A stretch of 64,000 bases of DNA from Dolomedes plantarius (Eukaryota; Arthropoda; Arachnida; Araneae; Dolomedidae): the NCBI GenBank assembly GCA_907164885.2, contig OU015496.1, forward strand, positions 165,990,441 to 166,054,440, in the 5' to 3' direction. How positions within the stretch are numbered: position 1 is the first letter of the stretch; each line of letters opens with the position of its first letter. The position numbers and the translations under genes are program-made. Shown here in pieces: positions 34,407 through 43,004 of this stretch. A model generated the notes under the pieces. That model worked only from the letters and a program-made list of their open reading frames with translations, was not told the origin of the DNA and searched no databases.

Positions 34407-35860
34407 CCTTTTACATGCCAATGTTCCTTTTAGGGAACACCATGTTTAATATTTTTTAAAAAATAAACTGTGATATCTGTCAGTTTGAAACAATTACCGT
34501 ATATTACAGAAGGCATAATTGATTTTTTGACTTTTTTTTTCAAATATGAATATTTTAGCGTAGAAACATTTCTAAAAATCAGCTTTTTTCACAATTTTTA
34601 CAGTACGTAAGAAAAAAATTCTATAAAATTCCTAAAAATTCAAATCCACCCAAAAATTTCCCCATCGTACTTGCAAAGGACAAGTTTAATGAGTTAATAA
34701 AATAAATTAAAATAATAACAAGAAATATTTCCTCAAGACTGCGTAAAAATGCAATGTTCCAAAAAAGGAACATTGGCATGTAACGATATACAAAAGCAGT
34801 GATATCACACGTGATCAGTGATTCTGCCGTCAATCAGTCATTCTGCCGTCTGATTACTTAGAAAATTCAGCCGAACTTACAAAGCTGTATGCCCTACAAA
34901 AAGGAGACTCTTTAGACGTCGACGCAAATGACATTCGGCAGTTTCTTGGATTTCTGTTGTTTAGTGGCTACCACTCAGTACCTGATGAAAATACATATTC
35001 GAGCTCTCAGGAAGATTTGCATATCCTAATTGTTAACAATACAATGCCCAGAAATAAATTTCGGATGTTAAAAAAGTATTTCCACATTGTTGATAATAGT
35101 AAATTGGAACCAGGCGATAAATTAGGAAAAATTTCTCCCTTTTATAAAGAGGTTGGAAAAAATTTTCGTCAATTCGGATTTTTTCATGAAAATATGAGTA
35201 TCGATGAATCCATGGTTCCGTGTTATGGACATCGTTCGGCTAAGGTGTTCATACGTGGAAAGCCAATTCGCTTTGGTTTCAAAGTTTGGATGATCTGCTC
35301 AGTAAATGGTTATCCTTATGCTATGTCTATCTACGGCGGAAAAAGTTCGAAAAATGAAAATTTGCCACTTGGATCAAAAGTTGTCTCCGAACTATTATCT
35401 TTTATTGACAATCCAGAGAAACGCAAAATATTTTTCGATAACTTTTTTTACATCGTACAGTCTGCTGACAGATTTATCTAACAAAGTCTTTAAGGCAATC
35501 GGCACAGTGCGAGATTCCAGAACGGGACAATGTTCTCTTAAAACAGCAAAAGAAATATCGAAATTTCAACGTGGAGAGTTTGATTACCGATGCGATGGAG
35601 AAGTTTATATGTGCCATTGGAACGATAGTTTTGTTGTAACTATTACATCAAATTTTATCACTCACGAACCATTAGGAAGAGCAAAAAGATATGTCCGAGC
35701 TAAATTAAAGTTGATTTTCCTTAACCTTACATTATAAAATTATATAATAAAGGAATGAGTGGAGTACACCTGTTGGACCGACTTCCTGGAAGTTATCGAC
35801 CAAAGTTACGCAGCAAAATATGGTACTTTATTCCTTGATCATAGTGTGGCATGTAAAAGG
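34407..35860 (+). mobile_element. piggyBac element with perfect ends, nested in the Helitron
   Basis: Flanked by TTAA on both sides (34403-34406, 35861-35864) with a perfect 14 bp inverted terminal repeat, CCTTTTACATGCCA. A 17 bp sequence near the left end (34411-34427) is repeated as its exact reverse complement at 34767-34783. At 1454 bp it is shorter than autonomous piggyBacs because the N-terminal part of the transposase is missing. It interrupts the Helitron and is therefore younger. Confidence 0.93.
34858..35850 (+). pseudogene. piggyBac (PGBD-type, DDE_Tnp_1_7) transposase, N-terminally deleted and frameshifted
   Basis: The readable protein begins in the catalytic domain (ENSAELTKLYALQKGDSLD, then IRQFLGFLLFSGYHSVPDE). 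It contains the first catalytic Asp in MSIDESMVPCYG, followed by IRGKPIRFGFKVWMICSVNG, and the second in a FFDNFF block near 35440. A shift near 35465 moves the frame. The second part (to about 35737) carries SRTGQCSLKTAKEISKFQRG and a WNDSFVVTITSN block. The end near 35755-35830 (GVHLLDRLPGSYRPK) matches the region of the third catalytic Asp. The DNA-binding N-terminus is absent and the frame is broken, so it is non-functional. Confidence 0.88.
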
Positions 35861-36154
35861 TTAAATTCTAAAAATTAATCTTTAAAAATTCACCAAAAAT
35901 CATAAAATGGAGGTAAAGATTCGAAAAAGATTTCATATTAAAGGAATTTTTATGATCTTTTTCGTGATATAAATTTTATAACCCTCAAATTATTATTATT
36001 TTAAATGCAAACTTAAAAAAAGTTATTAAAAGAACTCAAAAATTTAATTTTAAAAAAATCTAAGAATTTTTCAAAAATTTTTCTTAGTGCAATCCTACAC
36101 TATAAGAAGAATCGCCATGCGAAATTTCAGCCCTTTTATTTCCCGCGGTTTGGT

Positions 36155-36235
36155 CTGTACGTTGTATGTCAGTCAGTCAATCAGTCAGTCAGTCAGTTAG
36201 TTACGGAACTGTTTTATATATATATATATATTATT
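36155..36235. repeat. (CAGT)n run and short (TA)n
   Basis: TCAGTCAG-type repeats at about 36168-36199, then TA repeats at about 36216-36231. Both are inside the Helitron. Confidence 0.85.
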
Positions 36236-37503
36236 ATTACTATCTTTATATCGTAACGTTAACTTCATGCGCACGCATTATTTTCCTATGCTTTTTTATC
36301 TTTATTATAGAGTAATTTTCATATGATTTTAAACAACAATAATTTTTAACTGGCATTCAATTCGCTGTTAAAACTTCATATTTACACCCTATTTAAAAGA
36401 AGTAGGGTGTAAATTTTTCAAAGAGGATGTTTCAACACCCAACTTCAAAGAAGTAGGGTGTAAATTGTAGGGTAGAAAGTTGGTAAAATCAAAATTTTGT
36501 GCAATGTATTTAATTTCTCGATTAAAAGTAGTTTTTTTCTAAAAATTAATTTATTTCGCTTGAAAAGCTAAATATTTTATGCACGCGGTTTATATTATTA
36601 TTACTATCTTTATATCATAAAGTTAACTTCATACGCGAGCATTATTTTCATATGCTTTTTTTATTATTATCTTTATAATAGCTTTATTTTCATATGCTTT
36701 TAAACAACTATCGTTTTTGTTCATATTATGTTGGTTTTTTATTAATTAAAAATTAAGGGTCATTAATTTCGATTCCGGAAGTTCTTATTATCTTTATTTT
36801 CATATGCTTTTTCATTTACGAATTATTCAAATGTTGGTTAAAAAACTTATGTAATTCATACATTTGCGTGAGTTTAATTATTGTAATTAATAAATTTATA
36901 TTTCTGGAGAGGATGTTTCAGGTTTTAGTGGTACTAGGATGAAAGGCTGAATCTACCAAAATTCTGAGGAGTTTATTATGGAGAGAAAAGGAATTTAATA
37001 TGTAGAGGATGTTTATAGGAGTTTAATGTGGAGAGGAGTTGAATGGTTTGCAGCCCTCAATCAAACACTTCATTTTTTAAGAGGCAACGCTAGAGTCATA
37101 TCATGGTTCTATTGGAAATTTCAGCTAAACCTGTAATTTCAGCTTCTTTTTTTGCCCAAATGATAAAAGGCTAAATCTAGCTGAATTCTGAGGAGTTTAT
37201 TATAATTTTATATATTTTTTTAATTGGGTTTTCATTTTATTCATGTGTATAAGATTTCACATGTTTTTTTCTATGTTATTTATAACGTGTTTAGTTTTAA
37301 ATTAATTTTGGTTTGCAAACATTAGACAATTTGACATTTTTACTTTTCACATTTTAGTGCATCAATGATGAAAGGCTGAAATTCCTGAATTCTGAGATGT
37401 GTAAAACATTTCACATATACTTTTTCTATGTTATTTATACTGTGTTGATTTTGGTTAACAAATATTGTTAAAATCCCGGGCAATGCTGGGTACTTCAGCT
37501 AGT

Positions 37504-38147
37504 ACTACAATAAAAATATGAAATAAAATATTTTATGAAACCAAAACTATTTATACAAAACAAATATGTGTGTGTACAGCCACCTCCATTGTGGCTTTTT
37601 TCGGAGTATCTGGGCCAAAGGCTTTAACTCCAGTGATGACTACGATTAATTTGAAAAAGGGTGCTCGTGAAATTGGTCAGTAGAGGTTTTTAAGACAAAA
37701 GTACTTTACAATGGATTATTGTGCTGAGTTAAGAAAAGTTAAATTAAATTAACAATTAACTAGGAGTAGCTAATTTAAAGTTAGAGAAAATTAAAAAGTT
37801 AGACAACACATACAAAATATTTTTGTTTAATTTAATTTAATTTTTTTTTCATTTTTATATTATTTATATTTTTAAAATTTTAATTTTGATTTTTATTATT
37901 TATAATTTATTTTTAATATTATTTTTCTTTTTAATTTTATTTATCAAATTAAAAGTAAATTATTTATTACATATATTTTTTATTAAATAAAAAGACATAT
38001 ATATATGAGTGAGTGCGTGTGTGTGTGTGTGTTTGTTTGTATGAATTATTTCTTACAATAATAGCCAAAACTTAGCCGAAGATCAATACAAATATTACAA
38101 GTTACGTTCTTTAGCTCGAAATGTAGTCTGTCTGTAGTTCTAAAAAT
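37504..38147. other. Unassigned AT-rich spacer with a GT microsatellite
   Basis: Very AT-rich, with a (GT)n tract at about 38015-38035. No gene or element ends are seen. Confidence 0.5.
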
Positions 38148-38834
38148 CTTTACACCATGAAGCTACAGAAGGAGGAGCAGCTCAGTGTTAAAAATGTGTC
38201 TCCCTTTTTGTCACCGCCACTAGAGGGCGCTCGCGTACACTAGCGGGCGGCTTAGACACGAACGCTTTAATATGGATTAGATACGCTTTAATACGGCTTA
38301 GATACGCTTTAATATGGATTTTTCGTATTTTTCCTAGCGAAAACAAGTTGTTTTATTTTAGTGCGTATTTAATATGAATTTATTTATTCAATTTAACAAT
38401 TGCTTATTTTCATTCAAAATCTTTATTTCAAGTGCTTTTTTTGCTATAATTCATTAAAATTCTTAAAGGAAATGAGTAAATATACTTTTTCAGAATAATT
38501 GTGTATTGGTTTCAGAATAAATGAGTTCAGAATTTTGTAATAATTTAATAATTAAGGAAATGAAATTACAGAAAAGAATTGTGAAGAAATTTTTTTATCA
38601 TTGTTCATAATCTCTTATGGAAAAAAAAAATGTGAGAAATAATACTGATTAACCAAAACACACACACACACATAGTAGAAAAGCAACATTTTCTATCAAT
38701 CACAAATAAATTCTTATCAGGACTAATAAAATAGGAAGTCAATTCTGTATTTAATCAGACAATACTTTAAAATATCTTCCTTTGGAAAAAATATCAGTCA
38801 AAGCATCTCAGATTACACTTTTTAAAACCGGAGG

Positions 38835-40165
38835 TATAATCGTCAAGTTGGTAAATTACTGAATACAAATTTTTTCAGCGAATTAAAAAGAAAAAAACAA
38901 ATAACTTTGACAAGGAAAAATCGGCTATATTTTTGAATTTTCACAAAGTACGCATTTTATTGCATAAGCAGATTTTGTACGCAGATTTTGCATAAGCATT
39001 TATAGTAACAACATTGCTTATCATACAATGAAAACTTATTTACTTAAGGGGTGTGGTCACTTTTACGTACCTTTAAAAGTATCATTTTTAGACCTATGTT
39101 CGATTGTATGTACTACTCATGATTTAAGCTTGATTTATATGAAATCTTTTGAGTAACTGCCTATAATATTGTTTATTATAGATGCACTTTTTCAAGGTAA
39201 TTAATAAAAATGACTTTTTATGCATAAAAAGTGAATATGTTTTTTAAAATCGAGCATTTTGCAGTCAACTACTGTGCGCATTCTGTCAAAATAAATTATT
39301 AAGGTACATTAATAATTTTTTACTATATGTGATTACAATACTTCAGGCAACAATATCCAGCAACATTATTCTAAAATATATTGAAACATTTAAGTACGTG
39401 CTATTTTTAATTAGAAATTTCAAAAATGACTGAGTAAAAGCTTATAATAAAATTCTTTAAAAAATTAAAATATATTAAGGTTAAAAAATTTTGGTAGATT
39501 TTGTTGTCTAAAGTGTTGTATTCACATATAGTAAGCAATTATTAATGTAACTTAATAATTGATTTTGATAGAATGCGCACAGTAGTTGACTGCAAAATGC
39601 TCGATTTTAAAAAAAATATTCACTTTTTATGCATAAAAAATCATTTTAATTTTTTATTAATTACCTTGAAATATTGCATATATAATAAACAGTATTATAG
39701 GCAGTTACTCAAAAAATTTCTTGTAAATCAAGCAAAAATCATGAGTAGTACATACAATCCAGCATAGGTCTAAAAATGATACTTTTAAAGGTACGTAAAA
39801 GTGACCACTCCCCTTAAGGGGAGTGGTCACATTTACGTACTTTAACTAACTTACGTAATTTAACTAACTTAATAGTGATTAAATTCAATATTATGGTTCC
39901 AGCATTGTCAGGAATTACCTTCAAGTTGGTAAATTATCGATTACAAATATTTTCAGCAAATTAAAAAGAAAAAACCCCAAATAACATTGATAAGGACAAA
40001 TCAGCTATATTTTCGCATTTTCACAAAGTATGGGTTTCATTGTACTCACAGTAAAAAGATAGGAAAATATTAATTTTTCTTTAAATTATACTCAACAGAT
40101 TTTGCATAAGCATTTATAGTAACAACATTCTTTATCATACAATGAAAACTTATTTACTTATCAAC
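38835..40165. repeat. Tandem duplication inside the P-like element (two units, first split by insertions)
   Basis: The segment from about 38838 (TCAAGTTGGTAAATTA) to 39047 is repeated at about 39907-40160. Shared landmarks: CAGATTTTGCATAAGCATTT, TATAGTAACAACATT and ATACAATGAAAACTTATTTA. The foldback element (39048-39813) and a short extra piece starting GGGGAGTGGTCAC at 39818 sit in the first unit. AACTAACTTAATAGTGAT follows both units. Confidence 0.75.
39048..39813. mobile_element. Foldback element with TTAA duplication (piggyBac-type MITE), nested in the P-like element
   Basis: Two arms of about 310 bp are inverted copies of each other (39048 onward; about 39500-39813). The ends read GGGGTGTGGTCACTTTTACG and GGGGAGTGGTCACTTTTACG in reverse complement. 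TTAA flanks both sides (39044-39047, 39814-39817). It has no coding capacity, and the open frame at 39573-39767 is part of an arm. TTAA suggests mobilisation by a piggyBac transposase, although the ends differ from those of the piggyBac at 34407. Confidence 0.82.
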
Positions 40166-40245
40166 TAACTTAATAGTGATAAAATTCAATATTAAGAAAA
40201 GTTAACTAGAAATATTTTATTTCTGTGCACAATTTAAAAAAAAAT

Positions 40246-40268
40246 GATGGCTCTGTAGCTTCATGATT
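40246..40268 (-). promoter_or_regulatory. Internal copy of the P-like terminal motif in the first intron
   Basis: CATGAAGCTACAGAG occurs on the minus strand just downstream of the THAP exon, matching the first 14 bases of the terminal repeat. It could be an internal transposase-binding site, or the stub of a second P-like insertion. Position only; function is inferred. Confidence 0.4.
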
Positions 40269-40295
40269 AACACAAAAGAATAATAATGTTCTTAC

Positions 40296-40403
40296 CTTAG
40301 GAGCAGCAAATATACTAGGATTTCTCTGTCCAGTTTCTTTATTTCTTTTTAAGGCTGCTCTATAGCCAGTAGAACAACCCGGAGCAAAACACGTGTTTGG
40401 CAT
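40296..40403 (-). CDS. THAP zinc-finger exon of a P-like transposase
   Basis: The ATG at 40403 opens 36 codons beginning MPNTCFAPGCSTGYRAALKR and ending SIFAAPK, in the exact order of a THAP domain N-terminus: the first two zinc-binding Cys (C-x3-C), the PGC.TGY signature, and the FxxPK turn. A consensus donor (AAG|GTAAGA) follows at 40295, in phase 0. An acceptor-like TTCTGTGTGCAG lies 5 bp before the ATG. THAP domains bind P-element DNA at internal sites. The second half (Cys, His) would be on the next exon, which is not recognisable, so the gene is truncated. A host THAP gene is an alternative, but its position 180 bp inside a P-type end argues for the transposon. Confidence 0.75.
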
Positions 40404-40591
40404 ATTTCTGCACACAGAATAAATTTTAAAATTTATAAAACAACTTTCACCACCACGATGTATAACTCAATGTAAAATAGTCACTTCGCTTGCATGTCAC
40501 GCCCTCTACCGGTGAGCGACAACAATCGGTTCATTTTTCGAAAAATTCCCCATAGAAGCTTACGCTCCTTCTGTAGCTTCATGCTTTACAC

Positions 40592-41017
40592 TGAGAGCTG
40601 AAAGAGACAACAAATTTGTTCTGTCTCCTGAACAAATTTGTTCTGGAACGAGCACAAGCGTTAACGCTTGTGCTCGTTCCGCCAGAAATTTTTTAAACAA
40701 ATTCACAAAGTACAGCAATCATGTCTAATTTAGAAAATTTTATTAATTACTTAATGAATAAAAAACACTATGCACAGGAGTATTTTTGAAAATTAAGGTT
40801 GAATTTCTCTAAATCTTTTGAATTCACGAGTTTCACATCCCTCAGTTATAACTCTTGTAACAGCCAGTAACTACCTTTCCTACTTAGTTAGTTTGTTTTG
40901 TTTGACCAATAGATGGCGCTGTCGCCACCTTTGGCAAAATATCGACAGGTGAAGTCAGTTCAGCAGTTGTGCAGTCTGAGTGAGTCGCAGTAGCAATGGC
41001 TCTCGGCTCTGTAAATA
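40592..41017. other. Spacer with a perfect palindrome
   Basis: Holds two copies of ACAAATTTGTTCT (about 40611, 40633) and the palindrome at 40645-40680. The part near 40905-41010 is GC-richer, with AGATGGCGC, a TCAGT-type initiator and a short ATG frame at 40996. It could be promoter or 5' exon sequence of a host gene, but I cannot support that further. Confidence 0.4.
40645..40680. repeat. Perfect 36 bp palindrome
   Basis: GGAACGAGCACAAGCGTT is followed immediately by its exact reverse complement with no loop. It is preceded by ACAAATTTGTTCT-type short palindromes. Such zero-loop palindromes may be cruciform-forming sites or insertion scars. Confidence 0.95.
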
Positions 41018-41025
41018 GTCTTAAC

Positions 41026-41074
41026 CATGAAGCTACAGCTTCATGGTTAAGACTACAGATTCTGTAGCTTCATG
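41026..41074. mobile_element. 49 bp P-like footprint with 8 bp target duplication
   Basis: Begins CATGAAGCTACAG and ends with its complement CTGTAGCTTCATG, the terminal motif of the P-like element 0.4 kb to the left. It is flanked by GTCTTAAC on both sides (41018-41025, 41075-41082). The middle CTTCATGGTTAAGAC is the exact reverse complement of the left junction GTCTTAACCATGAAG. It is too short to be an element. It looks like what remains after excision: two short end stubs with templated filler. Confidence 0.8.
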
Positions 41075-41088
41075 GTCTTAACCTTATA

Positions 41089-41310
41089 TACAAGGTGCGC
41101 CCATAAAATAACCAGACAATTTTTTTTATAAATAAGAAAAATATTACTCATCTTCAAATAAATTTATCACCTTCAAAATAATCGCCAAAGGATTCTGTAG
41201 AATTTTTCCAACGTTTCTTCAAGTTATCGAAACACTGTTTATAGGCGTTGGAACTAACCGTTCGCAAAATACGCGTAACATTTGAATTAATAACTGAGAC
41301 GTTTTCAAAT
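41089..41310 (-). pseudogene. mariner transposase C-terminal fragment, minus strand
   Basis: On the minus strand the frame reads KKRWKNSTESFGDYFEGDKF followed by non-coding sequence, which is the C-terminus of a mariner/SETMAR-type transposase. It continues to a terminal-like end at 41089 (AAGGTGCGCCCATAAAATAA) next to a TATA. The adjoining fragment to the right reads in the opposite direction. Confidence 0.75.
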
Positions 41311-41324
41311 CTCTGTCTTTTCAT

Positions 41325-41807
41325 GGGTTTTGCAGTTTTTGATTACAAAGGACTTATTCATCACGAATTTGTTCCTGAAAATCAAACAATTAATCAGTGT
41401 TTTTACAGGAGGTACTTTAGGAAGAGATTAAGAAATAGGATAAGGGCCTGTTCACATAGGAGTCCGTTTCGTTGCGTTAAGGAAAAGATGACATTGAGTC
41501 GAAAATAAACCAATCATAGGCGTTAAAAATTTCATTGCTAATCGTTTGGAAGCATATGATTGGTTTATTTTCGTCTCGACGTCATCTTTTCCTCACGCAA
41601 CGCAACGGACTCCTATGTGAACAGGCCCTAAGGTGAAGTAGGAAGGAACTGTTTGATTCTGGGCAATGGTTTCTTTTACACGATAATACTATGCCCCATA
41701 CAGCAATTTCTGTACAACAATATCTTGCTAAGTATTCAATTACAGTGATAAATCACCCACCATATTGTCTCGACTTATCGCCACCTGATTTTTTCCTTTA
41801 ATCGAAG
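41325..41807 (+). pseudogene. mariner transposase central fragment, plus strand, split by a MITE
   Basis: Frames read DYKGLIHHEFVPENQTINQ before the MITE. After it come a WFLLHDNTMPHTAIS-like catalytic block and HPPYCLDLSPPDFFL with the third catalytic Asp region. These are consecutive parts of a DD34D mariner transposase. The MITE (41444-41628) interrupts them. The N-terminus is missing, and the homology stops at about 41807 at the junction with the LINE. Confidence 0.8.
41444..41628. mobile_element. Harbinger/PIF-type MITE, copy 5
   Basis: 185 bp, ends GGGCCTGTTCACATAGGAGT and its complement, with perfect TAA duplications (41441-41443, 41629-41631). Very close to copy 1 in sequence and length. 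It lies inside a dead mariner gene. Confidence 0.9.
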
Positions 41808-41810
41808 CTT

Positions 41811-42676
41811 AAGATGGTTATGAAAGGATAGTAGTTTTTCGGAAGGGAAGGATTCTCACCAGGCTTATGAATTGGGAAAATAATGGCCGATTTCCAGGGA
41901 TGCGGGTAGTATTTAAATTTAAAGATGTTATTAATTAAATCAGTTAAATAGTTGGCATAATGAAGGGGGAGATTTTTAATGGCATTATTGGTGATACCGT
42001 CTTGACCAGGGACTTTTCTAATAGGGAGGGAGTTAATTGCATTTAAGACTTCGCTAACAGTGGTTTTTTCGATCTCATTATTGTGATTACTGGACTGAAA
42101 GTTTTGGAGGATATCATAGACTTTATCAATTGTAGTTGGGCAAAAAACACTAGAGTGGGTATTGAATTGGGTTTCATAATTAGCTGCTAAGGCCTCAATT
42201 CTGTCAGAGTCACTAGTTAAGATACCAGAACTGGAGTTAAAGTTTGGAAGGGGCTTATGGGGTTTCCTAATTCTCTTAAGATATTGCCAAACTGAGTTAT
42301 CAGTGGGAGCTAGTGACTCAATAAATTCTTTCCATTTATTATTTTTGAAATTTTTTATTTTAATGTTTACCTGATTATCAAGATTTTTGTAATTATTAAG
42401 CATTCTGGGGTCCCGAGTTTGCTGCCAAATTTTCCTGAAATGGTTCCTATATTTAATTAGGTCAACAATATAATGGGGTAGTTTATGATAAAAATATTGG
42501 GGAGAGTGGACCTTAGCAGATTCCAGCGCTCTTTGGATGGTCTTAGTGATAGAGGTAACAGCAGCGTCTATGTCATCAGGACTTTTAATATCATTAAAGG
42601 GTGGGGAGGAGTCGTTAACAAATTTAGTGAAGGACTGCCAATTAGTATGATAAGGAGAAATGATAGAAGGGAGCAC
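41811..42676 (-). pseudogene. LINE ORF2 fragment: linker and start of reverse transcriptase
   Basis: About 290 codons open on the minus strand. The first part (YHTNWQSFTKFVND) follows an endonuclease domain in intact relatives, and a few residues just upstream resemble the endonuclease end. Later blocks are NSLPIRKVPGQDGITNNAIK, then PHPWKSAIIFPIHKPGENPS and a degraded NYYPFITIL (normally YRPISLL), which is the RT fingers. The catalytic palm is absent, so no polymerase can be made. Confidence 0.85.
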
Positions 42677-43004
42677 GGGGTTGCAGTTAATGTCAAGTTA
42701 ATAGTGGGACGAGGGGAGTTATTGGGCTGAACAGCCTGGCTGTAAGAAATTGTTGAATTAACGGGTTTGCTAGCAAAGGTATTTCCTGAGTTTGTTGGAA
42801 CAATTAGTTGGGGAGTATAATTACCGGCTTTGGCCGCTTCTTTTATGGTCTTAATTCGGTTACATCTAATTTTTACCTGTTCCGGGTGAGCACTGCAACC
42901 ACGATAGTTTGATGGGTGGTCACCATTGCAATTAGCACATTTTGCTGGGGTGTCACGTGGTTTAGTACAGGCTGGTGATGAGTGTGCACCTGCACATTTC
43001 ATAC

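Larger units (their letters stand above)
32686..37502 (+). mobile_element. Non-autonomous Helitron, 4.8 kb including a nested piggyBac
   Basis: The 5' end reads TCTAATATATAAAAATGAAT after an A. The 3' end is a hairpin (CCCGGGCAATGCTGGG region, 37475-37490) about 8 nt before a terminal CTAG, followed by T. There is no target duplication, as expected. I find no Rep or helicase coding sequence, so it depends on a helper. Inside are several diverged copies of a unit containing GAGGAGTTTATTATA and CTATGTTATTTATACTGTGT (about 33580, 33700, 33781, 37190, 37430) and a tRNA-like head. Without the piggyBac it is about 3.36 kb. Confidence 0.8.
38156..40583 (-). mobile_element. P-element-like transposon with exact 8 bp duplication and inverted ends (2.43 kb)
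   Basis: Both ends begin CATGAAGCTACAGAAGGAG, a perfect 19 bp inverted repeat. CTTTACAC flanks the element on both sides (38148-38155, 40584-40591). The motif TAGAGGGCG occurs 65 bp inside the left end and, in inverted orientation, 75 bp inside the right end. Ends beginning CATGA, an 8 bp duplication and a THAP-domain exon are the hallmarks of the P superfamily. No catalytic part of a P transposase is visible, so it is a deletion derivative. It contains a 766 bp foldback element and a tandem duplication of about 270 bp. Confidence 0.85.

Noticed and set aside
39573..39767. 64-codon open frame
   Set aside because: It lies in one arm of the foldback element and has a mirror copy in the other arm.
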